From: Aphrocallistes beatrix
Taxonomy: Eukaryota > Porifera > Hexactinellida > Sceptrulophora > Aphrocallistidae
Length of the DNA stretch: 64,000 bases
Reading direction: 5' to 3'
NCBI GenBank assembly: GCA_963281255.1
Contig: OY725497.1
Span: 1,984,001 to 2,048,000 of the forward strand
Part shown: positions 44,586-55,000 of the stretch, piece by piece
Position numbering within the stretch: position 1 is the first letter of the stretch
Layout of the letters: each line of letters begins with the position of its first letter
Notes under the pieces: generated by a model
Database searches by the model: none
The model's input: only the letters and a program-made list of their open reading frames with translations
Told to the model about the DNA's origin: nothing
Program-made: the position numbers and the translations under genes

Positions 44586-45178
44586 AGAATCCTTGTTCAC
44601 ATAGATAAGTACGTACTTGGAAACATCAACAACCCACTCACAGCTATAGTACATACACTAGGGTAGTACGCACTCATTTTAGACCAGAACTTAATCAATG
44701 GTAAGGTCTCAAATGCATCTTTTGCTGTTGAATCGTTAAGTAGTTAAAGGCTCCTTCTATGGTTTCCTTTTCCACCGCACCGAGTACTACCCTTTCCTCT
44801 AGTCGCCCTCTCTTCACATAGGCGGGTAGGAGCTTAACTGCTGCTTTCTGATCAAGAGCGGAAAACGCTGCTACGAAAAGAGGTTGCCACGCTGCAATCG
44901 TCTGCTTCTCTTTGAGGGGTGGAATCGCCAACGTAATCGGTGTCGCCATCGCGTATTATACGTTTAGTATTCATGTTGAGAATTGGATTAATAGCGTTAA
45001 GACTAATACTAAAGATAAGAAATACTAAACAGTATGCGAAACTCTAAAATGGGGTTAGGTAGTCCTATATATAGTAAATGCTCTCTATACTCTCTAGGAG
45101 GTCTAGACCTATGACTCTACGCTATAGTTGCTAACTCGTGGGAGGTCCGCTAGGCTTTATACTCATGACACTCTTGTT
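44586..45178 (-). mobile_element. Retrotransposon 5' fragment (LTR/leader plus gag start)
   Basis: A block with a different composition interrupts the TTAA-I relic. On the minus strand it runs from TGTCATGAGTATAAAGCC (LTR-like start, with TATATATAG near 45060) to a gag-like ORF. CTTGTTC occurs near both edges (44592-44598 and 45173-45179), possibly a target duplication. Only one LTR-like segment is seen. Confidence 0.4.
44695..44949 (-). CDS. gag-like N-terminal ORF, 84 aa
   Basis: The start is MATPITLAIPPLKEKQTIAA, with WQPLFVAAFSALDQKAAVKL following, then LPAYVKRGRLEERVVLGAVE. It resembles the N-terminal part of gag polyproteins of gypsy-like elements in invertebrates (PLKEKQTxxxWQPLFxAAxxxL), recalled from family knowledge rather than from a search. 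It stops at 84 residues with no capsid or zinc knuckle, so it is a truncated fragment, although the frame itself is clean. Confidence 0.4.
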   Translation of the reverse strand: MATPITLAIPPLKEKQTIAAWQPLFVAAFSALDQKAAVKLLPAYVKRGRLEERVVLGAVEKETIEGAFNYLTIQQQKMHLRPYH

Positions 45179-45179
45179 C

Positions 45180-45765
45180 TAACTTCCAATTTACTTTTTA
45201 GAAGCTCTTTATTCATCATAGACCGAAATATTCACTTGATAGTAGTAGTACTTGTATTATTAATTATTATTCACTATTACCTATAAATTTTGTAATAAGG
45301 GAGAATTTGTGTATTCTCATCGTACTTTTGATATTTTTCCCCAAATTCTTTTGATGAATATGTTGAAATCATTAATTTAATTGCTAATATATGCCCAAAA
45401 TGATTTTATTTACCCTTACTGACTCATTTTAGATTTTTTTATTATTTATACTTAAAATTCATATACCTATCTCGGGCTTTTAGATTTAAAGGTGTTCACC
45501 ATAAGAAATTTCAATTTAGAAAAAAAAATGTTTTCTCAAATTTGATTTTTAACTGAAATCGATCGTTTAATGGGCCGTAATTTAGATCCTCTTTGAATTT
45601 TAAAATCTTTGAAAAACAAAGGTTCTGCAGCATCTTGACCACTTGACATTTTTCCTCATTTTTAGTATTTTTGGGATATTCAAATTGGTATACTCATACT
45701 ATTCCATTTGCTAGTATTATGATCAAAACCACTTATCTATAGTAAATAATTATGCTATTTACTCA
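45180..45765. mobile_element. Old TTAA-I relic, part 2
   Basis: Diverged match to the segment running from TTCTAACTTCC...TTTTTAGAAGCTC to CTCATACTATTCC. It resumes where the relic was interrupted at 44585. Confidence 0.45.
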
Positions 45766-45837
45766 TTAATTTGCGCTGTCCGATCATGATAGACTCAACC
45801 TGCTTAACAACGCTGGTATGCTCAGCAACGATTTCAA

Positions 45838-46215
45838 TTGACCATTTCAAAACAGGACAAGCAAGGAAAGTTCGAAAGAGGGTATCTCAAGAAAGAACAT
45901 TTCGATCGTTTCAGATATCTAACGTTTTCTCTTGAAAAAGGGGGGAACTTTTCTGCCGTTATTGTGTATTATTTGTTTCAAACACCGCCGGACTTAACAA
46001 AGGACAAAAGTATGGATCTCTCGTTATCAAGTCTTTTACAAACTACGCTCAGTATTCGGATCACAAGGAGCAATAAACAACTATACAACAACGGACTACC
46101 ATTTATTTGCGATTTAAAAAGCAGAATAATTTCTGAAGCGTTCAAAAGATGCATTAAAGAAATTGAGAACATTCTAAATTCAAATTGGGCGCAACAAATA
46201 ACAGATAATTCTTGA
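45838..46215 (+). pseudogene. hAT-like fragment with TTF-type zinc-finger region
   Basis: A 125-codon frame contains GYLKKEHFDRFRYLTFSLEK then GGNFSAVIVYYLF. This resembles the TTF-type zinc-finger region of ZMYM1-like/DUF4371 hAT proteins (…WLxxxxxLxYSxxxxGxFCxxCxLF), but the finger cysteines are replaced (Ser, Val). The second half (SMDLSLSSLLQTTLSIRITR and beyond) is not recognised. The start codon is not supported by context. Treat it as a probable relic. Confidence 0.35.
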
Positions 46216-46498
46216 AATATTATTAAAATGAATAAATTACAGTTGTCATTTCTCAGTGCTAGCTGACGAAACATGATATAAGTGCATAGAACAAATATAC
46301 ATTTGTATGCGTTGCTATTACAACAAGATGTTTATGTGAGACTTAGATTTTGTCAGTTTACGATCTGACTGGCAAAGCCCTCGCGAATCACATATTTGAT
46401 ACACTTAAAAAATTGACCTATAAAATAAAAAAGCCAAAATTGCGTTTAGATAGAAAGCTGAAAATTTCCACAGTTGTTGCATATCATTATACTAAATA
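46216..46498. other. Spacer
   Basis: AT-rich; 46415-46490 resembles a short TTAA-I piece (AAAATTGACC...TTGCATATCATTATAC). Nothing else was recognised. Confidence 0.35.
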
Positions 46499-46687
46499 CA
46501 GTCGACTCCGCTTAATAGGGTCACTGCTTAATAGGGTCAACTGCTTAATCGGGCCACCTTTGGCAGGACGGAATAGCTCTCACACATAGTAGAAGCTAAG
46601 ACAAAATATTTTCGGTCAATAGGGTTCTCCGATTAATCGGTGAAAATATTCTTTAGCCGATGTGACACTATTAAGCGGAGTACACTG
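46499..46687. mobile_element. Pogo/Tigger-like MITE, copy 3 of the 188-bp family
   Basis: CAGTCGACTCCGCTTAATAG at the left and TTAAGCGGAGTACACTG at the right, with TA on both sides. It aligns end to end with the copies at 9662 and 28413. Confidence 0.85.
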
Positions 46688-46692
46688 TACTT

Positions 46693-48612
46693 GGCCTACT
46701 ATACATAAGGCCGCACAGAAACTTGCGGATTTTGGACTAGGGATGCGGTGGAAGATAATAGAACTAATACATCAGCTGCCTTAAATCATTAACCATGCAG
46801 AATAGAGCTTAGGAATGTATTACTAGCACATATAAATATGGTGTCAAAATACCCATATGCGTTAGGGCATTTCAGAGTATTTTCAAAATAACATTTTTCG
46901 CATACAACTGAGCTGTAAATGGGTTGATGCAAAAAAGGATTTTATTGTTTCTTTAAGGATTGTTGATGCATTCGAACGTTGGATGCATATTTTGGTCAGT
47001 TGAGGCCATAGCTTGAAAACCACAATAACTAGGGATTCAAATTTCGGGTTTCAAATGAACATATTTGATAGCCAATAGACTACTTCCTATCAAGCTATTA
47101 TATAATTTCTACATCTAAATTCAATGGTTTACTGAATTCAAAGTTACAAGCGCGCTTCGCATGCATGTGCTGCACGACTGGCGGACACTTTGCGCCCGCC
47201 GGAGGCGCCCATTGGGCTCTTGGGTCATTAATTAATTATAAGGAGTGCAACATTTGTAATATGTCTGTCTTACTGTTATAAACGATAACACTCGAAAAAT
47301 CATTGAATTTGTAATTTTTTAATTTTTTACTGCATAATAATGACGTCAGAGCAGAGTGATGATTCATCATTTTTTTGATAATAGTTGTATAATATATAAA
47401 AAATATTAATATACATCCTTACTATTAAAACTCGATTAATGTTTGTGTATGTGTACATATATATGGCTCCAGTAAGTTCTGAACTCAGACGAAAATGTAG
47501 ACTCATCATGGAATTATGATGTCATTGTCACCTTTTTTATAATTAGAAATTTCAGTTTTTTGACAATTATCAGCCATTTTAAGTGATAGAAGGCTGAAAT
47601 TTTAATAGAATGTGTACATTAATATATTTCAGATATGATGTAACTATCATCAAAAAATGATGACTCATTACTCTGTTATGACGTCATCATTACGCATCAA
47701 AAAAATTTTTGGACTTACAAATTTGGTGATATTCCGAGATATCGATTTTACACTAAGATAGACATATTTATGGATGTTATGTCCATTATAATTAACTAAT
47801 GTGACCCCAGGCGACCGAAGGGATCCTCCGGCGGAAAACAAAGTGTCTGCCAGGCGCAGAGCGCAAGCAAGCGAAGCGCGCTGTATCCTAATTAAATTTC
47901 AGCCTTCTACCTCCTAAAATGGCTGTTATAGCCGAAAAACTGAAATTTCTAATCATAAAAAAAGTGACAATAATGTCATAATTCCATGATGAGTCGACAT
48001 TTTCGTCTGAGCACAGAACTTAGAGAAAACCATGGCCAAAACACCTTCACATACCAAAAATCAGCGGACATAAAGCCCGCCAGAGGCGTATTTTGGACGC
48101 CTATACTCACAATTTTTAATTTCAAGGTAGATAAAATCTCTAAATACGCCTGTTTTACTTTTATGATCGCTATCACTCAAAAAATCACAAAATTTGCTAA
48201 ATTTTCAATTTCTGATAGACTTTATATTATAATTTTAGCCTTCTATGCACCAAATGACTGGGTTATAGTCGAAAAACTGAAATTTCTAAAAGGTGATGAT
48301 GTCGTCATAATTCCTTGAGTTGATATTTCCCTCTCAGGTGAGAGCTTAGTGGAGCCATTGCCAAAAGAGTATGCTCATTAAATTCGTCACAAACATAACA
48401 TGTTGCGCAATCATATGAAGACTAATCAAATTTTTGTTACGGATATGGGTACTTTGAAACTATACTAATACATGCTTGAAATACATTTATATACTCTATT
48501 GCGCGCCGTTAATGATTTTAGGCACCTCATGTATTAGTTCAACCATCTTTTACAGCATCCCTGGTCCAAAATCCGCGAAGAACTGTGAGGCTTTACGTAT
48601 AGTTGGCCATGG
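46693..48612. mobile_element. CCATAGCC-family palindromic relic A4
   Basis: The left arm begins GGCCTACTATACATAAGGCC and the right arm ends GGCTTTACGTATAGTTGGCC with ATGG. Both arms match A1/A2 with much divergence. The centre has been replaced by a cluster of Helitron-derived segments (47151-48370). Confidence 0.6.
47151..48370. mobile_element. Cluster of four non-autonomous Helitron segments
   Basis: In order: a reverse 3' portion (47151-47412, starting CAAGCGCGCTTCGCATGC and GGCGGACACTTTGCGCCCGCC), a forward copy H4 (47413-47888, 5' CTTACTATTAAAACTCGATT, 3' GCAAGCAAGCGAAGCGCGCT), the rest of the reverse copy (47889-48064), and another reverse copy beginning GCGGACATAAAGCCCGCC (48065-48370). 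H4 appears to be inserted into the reverse copy. Confidence 0.65.
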
Positions 48613-49925
48613 TAGGACCATCGTTTTTAGATATTGTATAATTTACTGATTTTATTGCTATTTTGGAGTATTTTGTTACCTTTTTTCAGACACCCATAAA
48701 ATTAACAATTTATGTCCTTTTAACCTCTTTGGTCCTATGAGACGGAAATATAGTTGACTGTCCATAATTCAATTTTGGAAACATTTCCTCCTATACTTTG
48801 CTCCAAACTTTATTTTTAAGAGTGGACAGGGAGCTATCGTTAGGATGTGCTAGCGGAAAATTGAAAATGACTTCAAGACGCTGTAGTATATTAAAAGCTA
48901 GAAATGAGAATCAAAAGCAGTATGGATTGAATAAATATTTCTAAAATCAGGTCGTGCTACGCTTAACATATCTACTCTCTTTTCATCATATGTGGCGAGC
49001 CAAATCGAAGGGCTTTCGCGGGTGGTATACATTGGTTACAACTGTGTACAAAGTAACTTATGTTAGATTCTAAATCAGTGGTTTTGTAGAGAGACAATTC
49101 TACGGCATTTTGATCTACAGGATTTAGTAATACAATGAATAAATTTGAGCTAAAGTGAATGAAAATTTTAGGGTGCAATTATTTGAAAAATTACAATTCA
49201 AAATTTTACGGCCAGGTGGGTTTTCAAGGTGAGATGGTTCATTCAATTATGGCTAGTTTCCTTTCAATTATTTTTTATTTTGAAAATTAAAAAAACCTTT
49301 GATTTGTACAAAGCACTTGTTAACCCCCTAAAGTTTAGCGTTACAAAAATTGATAAATTATTGGAGATTTTTGATGTATTCATCAATTAGTTTCTTACTT
49401 ATTAGATATTTTTTTAATGGTATAGACCTCAAAAGTGTTTTGACCCCATTGGAGATTATATAATAAAGATTTAGAAGAAAGGCCAAACATAATCCAATCA
49501 AAAATAGCTCTATAAGGGTGTTAATTTATCTAATACTCGGGAAATCGCCTGTTTGATATCATATATTTAGCGATCATTGGATCAGAAATAAAATTCTGAT
49601 CGTTTGAAAAAAAGATTTGTTCGGATCGGACTATTTGTTCGTGAGATATCGCTTATTATAGGTAAAGTTCGGGCCCAATATCATTATATGGTCTCGAGAG
49701 AAGCAGATGTCATATCTTAAAAACTTTTGAAAATATATAATCTATTATAATCTTTAATGAAAGGATATATGCGAAAATATATAGGTTCCTCAAACATTCC
49801 TTTGTCAAAAAATGAATATTTCTCGACTTATCATTGACTTTATTGTAATACAAAAACTATAGAGAACTTTGAATATATTAGAAAATGGCGAATCTAATCA
49901 TAGAAAATGTATCCAAATGTGGATA
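48613..49925. mobile_element. TTAA-I relics
   Basis: 48613-49030 is the right-end part of an old copy, ending GGGCTTTCGCGGGTGGTATAC. About 49320-49925 is the left interior of a better preserved copy (CCCTAAAGTTTAGCGTTAC ... AAATGTGGATATTAA), which continues at 51140 and 61627. Confidence 0.6.
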
Positions 49926-49929
49926 TTAA

Positions 49930-51139
49930 GGTTGGTGTTTCCTTCCAGAACTAACTCAAAAAGTTTTCATTATTTTCTCCTGAATTTTTTTGTAGAAACT
50001 GTTCTCGATGAGTTATCTGCAAAAATACACTTTTCGAGAGCTCAACAAGCAAGAAAAATTTTTCCCTAAATGACCTAATTTATAGAGGACATTCAAGGAA
50101 ACTTAAATGGTTTATGCCTTTTTTACTCAATTATTGTTACACGAAATGATTGAATAAAGTAAATAATAGGAATCTAATTTTCAATTTTAACCCAATTAAT
50201 TTTTTCTTTCCAATTTCGTTGCTACAATATTTAGAAGCAGATTTTCGTAAGGAAAAATATTTTAACGTTTTTCTAAAGTAGAATATCGAAAGTCTGTCTC
50301 TATCATTTTGTTCTACGTGACGAGATCTTTCCAAAACCGTCGAGATTTTACTCTACGACCTTTGTAACTAAAGATTCCTCCTTTCTAAAATTGATTTTTT
50401 TGAATGCTAAAAACAGACTACAAAGCAATTTTCTTCGAAAAGGCTTGATTTCCATTAGTTTTTACTGTATCCTAGTATTAAATAACATCCAAACATCCGA
50501 AATCAACAACTTATAGTAGTACTTAACTTCTAAATATGACATATCAAATATTTTCACATCATGACACCTCTAAAAGTGTGAAAAAGTTGTCAGTTATGAC
50601 TGTGTACCCAAAAATGACCATGTCCTATAGTATCCGCCGAAATCCTATATCTATAACTTTATCTGACTATGCCAGGTCGTTATTTTAATACTGAATTCGT
50701 GCTCAGCACTAAATTTCCAGCAATTTGATATATGTACATATTGACCATATTTGGAGAATATTTTGGTTGCCTGTTCCTAGCAACGGTCAGGAATGTGAAA
50801 AAATTGCTGGCCGTTGCCAGGTACGGTAAAAAAAACTTTTCCAAATATGGTCAATATATATATCAAATTGCTGGAAATCTAGTGCCTAGCATGAATTCAG
50901 CATTAAAAAGATAATCTGGCACTGTTAAAAGAAGTTATAGCTGTGGGACATTTCGCATTTAAAATTTGTCGTTTTTAGAGCGACCCCTGGTGATACAAGT
51001 GGCTCAAAGTGGCGAAATATTGGGGTTGGAGTTATAAACATCTGAATTATTGTTTAGAACCCCTATAAGGATCTGAAAATGATAAAAATGCAATTTGGGC
51101 ACATTTTTAATAAAAAACAGTCTCATGGGAAAACCAACC
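49930..51139. mobile_element. TTAA-II element, copy 4
   Basis: TTAA (49926-49929) then GGTTGGTGTTTCCTTCCAG; right end GGGAAAACCAACC-type then TTAA (51140-51143). It is inserted into a TTAA-I copy whose empty site (CTATTATGCTAAATAATGAA) is seen at 34603-34625. It contains the family's central palindrome at 50705-50895. Confidence 0.85.
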
Positions 51140-51143
51140 TTAA

Positions 51144-51675
51144 GCTAAATAATGAATACAAATGTCTTTGATAATTTATACAGAAAAATTGGAGAACTTT
51201 TGATAATTATTTTGAAAGTTTAGCATTGGATCTCCCATATTTGGTCAAAAACCCCCGTTTAGGGTCCAGAAAGAGATATCTCTCTATCTCTTTAAATATA
51301 AAAATTCTTAGTTCTCACTTTCTAATTTACTTTTTATGAGGGTACATATATGATTCTTTGATAATAATAGCACTACATCCTATGGAATGTAAGTTTTAGA
51401 TTTGTCATATGATGACGTGGCATTTTTGAAATCCTAACTTGGAAACTAAAAGTCGTAGACTTTCGCTCTAACTTCCTAATATACTTTTTGGAAGCTTTTT
51501 ATTCATTCTAAACTGATGGATTATACTTCGTACTGCTAGGAATATGAATTATTATTCACAATGATCTCCAAATATTCGTGGTTAGGAGCCTCAATGAAAT
51601 TATTTGTGAATTTTCAGGGTCCTTTTGCAATTTTATATTAATATTTGGTTCGAATATACCTAAATCAGCAGTATA
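51144..51675. mobile_element. TTAA-I host fragment left of the Helitron
   Basis: It aligns with TTAA-I from GCTAAATAATGAATACAA to ACCTAAATCAGCAGTATA. The following family bases (ATGCGAATAAATGTCTGTGA) reappear at 61627, on the other side of the Helitron. Confidence 0.8.
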
Positions 51676-51959
51676 TCTTATATATTAAAACTCTAGGGTT
51701 TTTTTGGTTTTTTTGTTGTTTTTTTTTGTTTGTTTGTCCGAATTGATTGAAGAATTGGCAAGTCGTAGAAATACGAAAATTGGCATGTGTCGAATGATGA
51801 TTCTAGGATTAAGTTCGAAGATCTAAGCGAAATGTTCACACCTCGCCGAGATAGGTGACAAAATGTGCTGACCAATCAAATTCGATTATTTTATAATGCA
51901 AATACATTGGAATAAAATAGAGTAACTTATGCATACAATCAAAAGTACTATTTGTGATT

Positions 51960-52010
51960 GAAATTCATTGGTTTATGTGAACCAATCAATTATCAGGCTT
52001 TTATAATTTC
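51960..52010 (+). promoter_or_regulatory. Candidate promoter of the Helitron gene
   Basis: An inverted CCAAT box (CATTGG), a CCAAT box (ACCAATC) about 15 bases further, and a TATA-like TTTTATAAT at about 51998 lie in the 90 bases before the first ATG. Spacing fits a simple RNA polymerase II promoter, but this is inference from motifs only. Confidence 0.35.
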
Positions 52011-52047
52011 ATTCATTCTTGAACTATAGTCCTAAATAATTAATATA

Positions 52048-55000
52048 ATGACTTTCTTTAACTCATGGATCATAAAATTTTGTTTTGTTCTCTGTTCAAT
52101 TTGTTTAGAAATGCCCCTTCTAAAGAATAAGCGTGGACGTTCTTGCGAGAAACGTTTCCATAGTGATGCTCAGCGTAAGAAATTTGCGCGGTTGAGTGAT
52201 ACCTCGGAGGCAAGGGAAACCCGCCTTAATCGCCAAATGGAATACCAGGCTGCTCATTACGCGAATCAGAGCTCCCAGGAGAAAGCTGAGCGACTTGAAG
52301 CGCAGGTAGAGTACCAGACTGCTTATCGCGAGATGCAGAGCTGCCAGGAGAAAGCTGAGCGACTTGAAGCGCAGGTGGAATACCAGGTTGCTTATCGCGA
52401 GAATCAGAGCTCCCAGGAGAAAGCTGAGCGGCTTGAAGCGCAGGTGGAATACCAGACTGCTTATCGCGAGATGCAGAGCTCCCAGGAGAAAGCTGAACGG
52501 CTTGAATCGCAGCTGAAATACCAGACTGCTCATTTCGAGATACAGAGCTCCCAGGAGAAAGTTAAACGGCTTGCAGGGCAGCTGAAATACCAGACTGCTC
52601 ATTTCGAGAAGCAGAGCTCCCAGGAGAAAGCTATACGGCTTGCAGGGCAGCTGAAATACCAGACTGCTCATTTCGAGAAGCAGAGCTCCCAGGAGAAAGT
52701 TATGCGGCTTGCAGGGCAGCTGAAATACCAGACTGCTCATTTCGAGAAGCAGAGCTCCCAGGAGAAAGTAATGCGGCTTGAAGCGCAGCTGAGGTACCAG
52801 ACTGCTAGGAATACAAAGCAGAGCTCTTTACAGAGGTCTGTTCGCCTGAGATATCAGAGAACGTATCAGTTAGCCAAGAGTAGAGGTAAAACTAACTATA
52901 CATTCCTTAATATTGCACGTTCTATGCAAGTAACTGAAACTTCTGATGACATAATTGACGAATTTTCAGTTGGACGGATGGAATATCACTGTTCACATTG
53001 TAATGCTAAATTTTGGGAGAATGAAAAACTCTCCACTAGCACTAAGGATGACTTCAAGTTTTCCATCTGCTGCGGACAAGGGAAGGTGGTCATTCCCGCC
53101 TTACCTTCTCCCCCTGAGCTACTGATGCATCTGCTGACGGCTACTGACAGTAGAGGCAGAGCATTCAGAGAACACATTCGAGCTTATAACTCGGCTCTAG
53201 CGTTCGCTTCACTCGGCGTTAATCTCGATAAAGAGTTAGCTACCGCTAGGCGCGGAGTGTACACATTCCGTATCCATGGTGTTGTGCATCATTACATTGG
53301 GCAGCTGACTCCTCGAGTAGGAGAAACTGCTTCATTTGCACAAATTTACATCCATGATGGTACTCCTGAGGGAGAGCTGGAGAATCGCCAGCGACACCTT
53401 GGAGATGCGAGTCTCCCCGAGCTGCGACTACTGCAGAACTTGCTGCATGAAGTAAACCCCTACGTCTCTTACTTCAGACAAGGTGTCGATATGATGAGAG
53501 ACCAGGGGGGAGTGGACGTTAGGATGACCATCAGAGCTGATGGTACACCAGATCCGAGACGTTACAACGCTCCAACTGCTCCTGAAATAGCAGTCATAAT
53601 GCCTGGAGATGGCTACACTGAAGATGTGGCTACCAGGGATATAGTGCTGCATGCACGTACAGGAGGTTTAAAACGTATTACAGAAACCAATTGTGCATAC
53701 GATAGCCTCCATTATGTTTTATTGTTTCCTTCAGGAGATAACGGCTGGCACCTGGGCATTCCCCACAGTAGCGGGAAAGGCTGTGTTACTGCAATGGAGT
53801 TCTACTCTTACCGCCTGATGGTGAGGAGCTCTCTGAGCTATCTGCATCTCTTTGGCAGACTGTTCCACCAGTTTATCGTGGACATGTACGCTAAGGTTGA
53901 GCAGCAAAGGTTGAACTACATAAAGTTAAACCAGGAGAAGATCAGAGTGGATCTGTACAAAGGTCTGGCTGATGCAGTATCTGCAGGTGACGTCAACCCT
54001 ATGGCGTATGGAAAGAGGATCATACTACCTTCTTCCTTCACTGGCAGTCCTCGACAGATGTTCGAGCTCTATCAGGACAGTATGTCTATCGTACGGAAAT
54101 ACGGTAAACCTGATTTATTTATTACATTTACATGTAACCCGAAATGGGAAGAGATTTCTTCTGCCCTTTTATTGAATCAGAAAGCGACTGACCGTCCAGA
54201 CTTAACTATAAGAGTATTCAGAATGAAATTGCGTGAACTGCTTAATGACATCTGCGTTAAGCATGTTCTAGGGAGACCACTCGCGCACGTATACACCATC
54301 GAGTTTCAAAAGCGCGGTCTCCCTCATGCACATATCCTGATCATCCTATCTGATCAGGATAAACCTAGAGATCCTACTATGTATGATAAGATAGTCTGTG
54401 CTGAGATTCCTGACAAGGATCTCAACCCTAAACTTTATCATATTGTGAAGTACTGCATGATCCACAGCCCATGCGGCGTAGTAAGGAAACATGCTGCCTG
54501 TATGCGCGATGGAAAATGCAGCAAGAAATACCCCAAAGTATTTTCTCAGTTTACCACAACCGGTAATGACAGCTATCCTATGTACAAACGTCGAAATAAC
54601 GGCTGTACAGTTATTGTGAATGGAATTCAGCTGGACAATAGGTGGGTTGTTCCATACAACCCGTATTTACTTTTGAAATACAATGCTCATATAAATATTG
54701 AGATTTGCTCTACCATTAGTGCTGTTAAATACCTCTACAAGTATGTGTATAAGGGCCATGATAGAGCTATTGTCGAATTTCGCATTGGTGATAGTGCTGG
54801 AAATAGCACTAACAAAGCAACCATGGACGTCGATGAGATTGTCAATTATCTTGAAGCGCGTTATGTTTCTGCTGCTGAATCATGCTACCGACTCTTTGCG
54901 TATGAGCTTCATGCAAACCTACCACATGTCATGAGGTTAGCTCTCCATCTGGAGCATCACCAACCTGTCGTGTTTACCGGAGATTCTGACTTGCAGGAGG

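Noticed and set aside
44586-45178. Complete LTR retrotransposon
   Set aside because: Only one LTR-like segment and the first 84 codons of a gag-like frame are present; no second LTR, protease, reverse transcriptase or integrase was found nearby.
47976-48318. Frames of 66 and 110 codons in the Helitron cluster
   Set aside because: They cross the junction between two unrelated non-autonomous Helitron copies, so no ancestral gene could have existed there.
52120-52740. 206-codon antisense frame across the Helitron N-terminal repeats
   Set aside because: It is the mirror of the 69-bp coding repeats and has no independent features.
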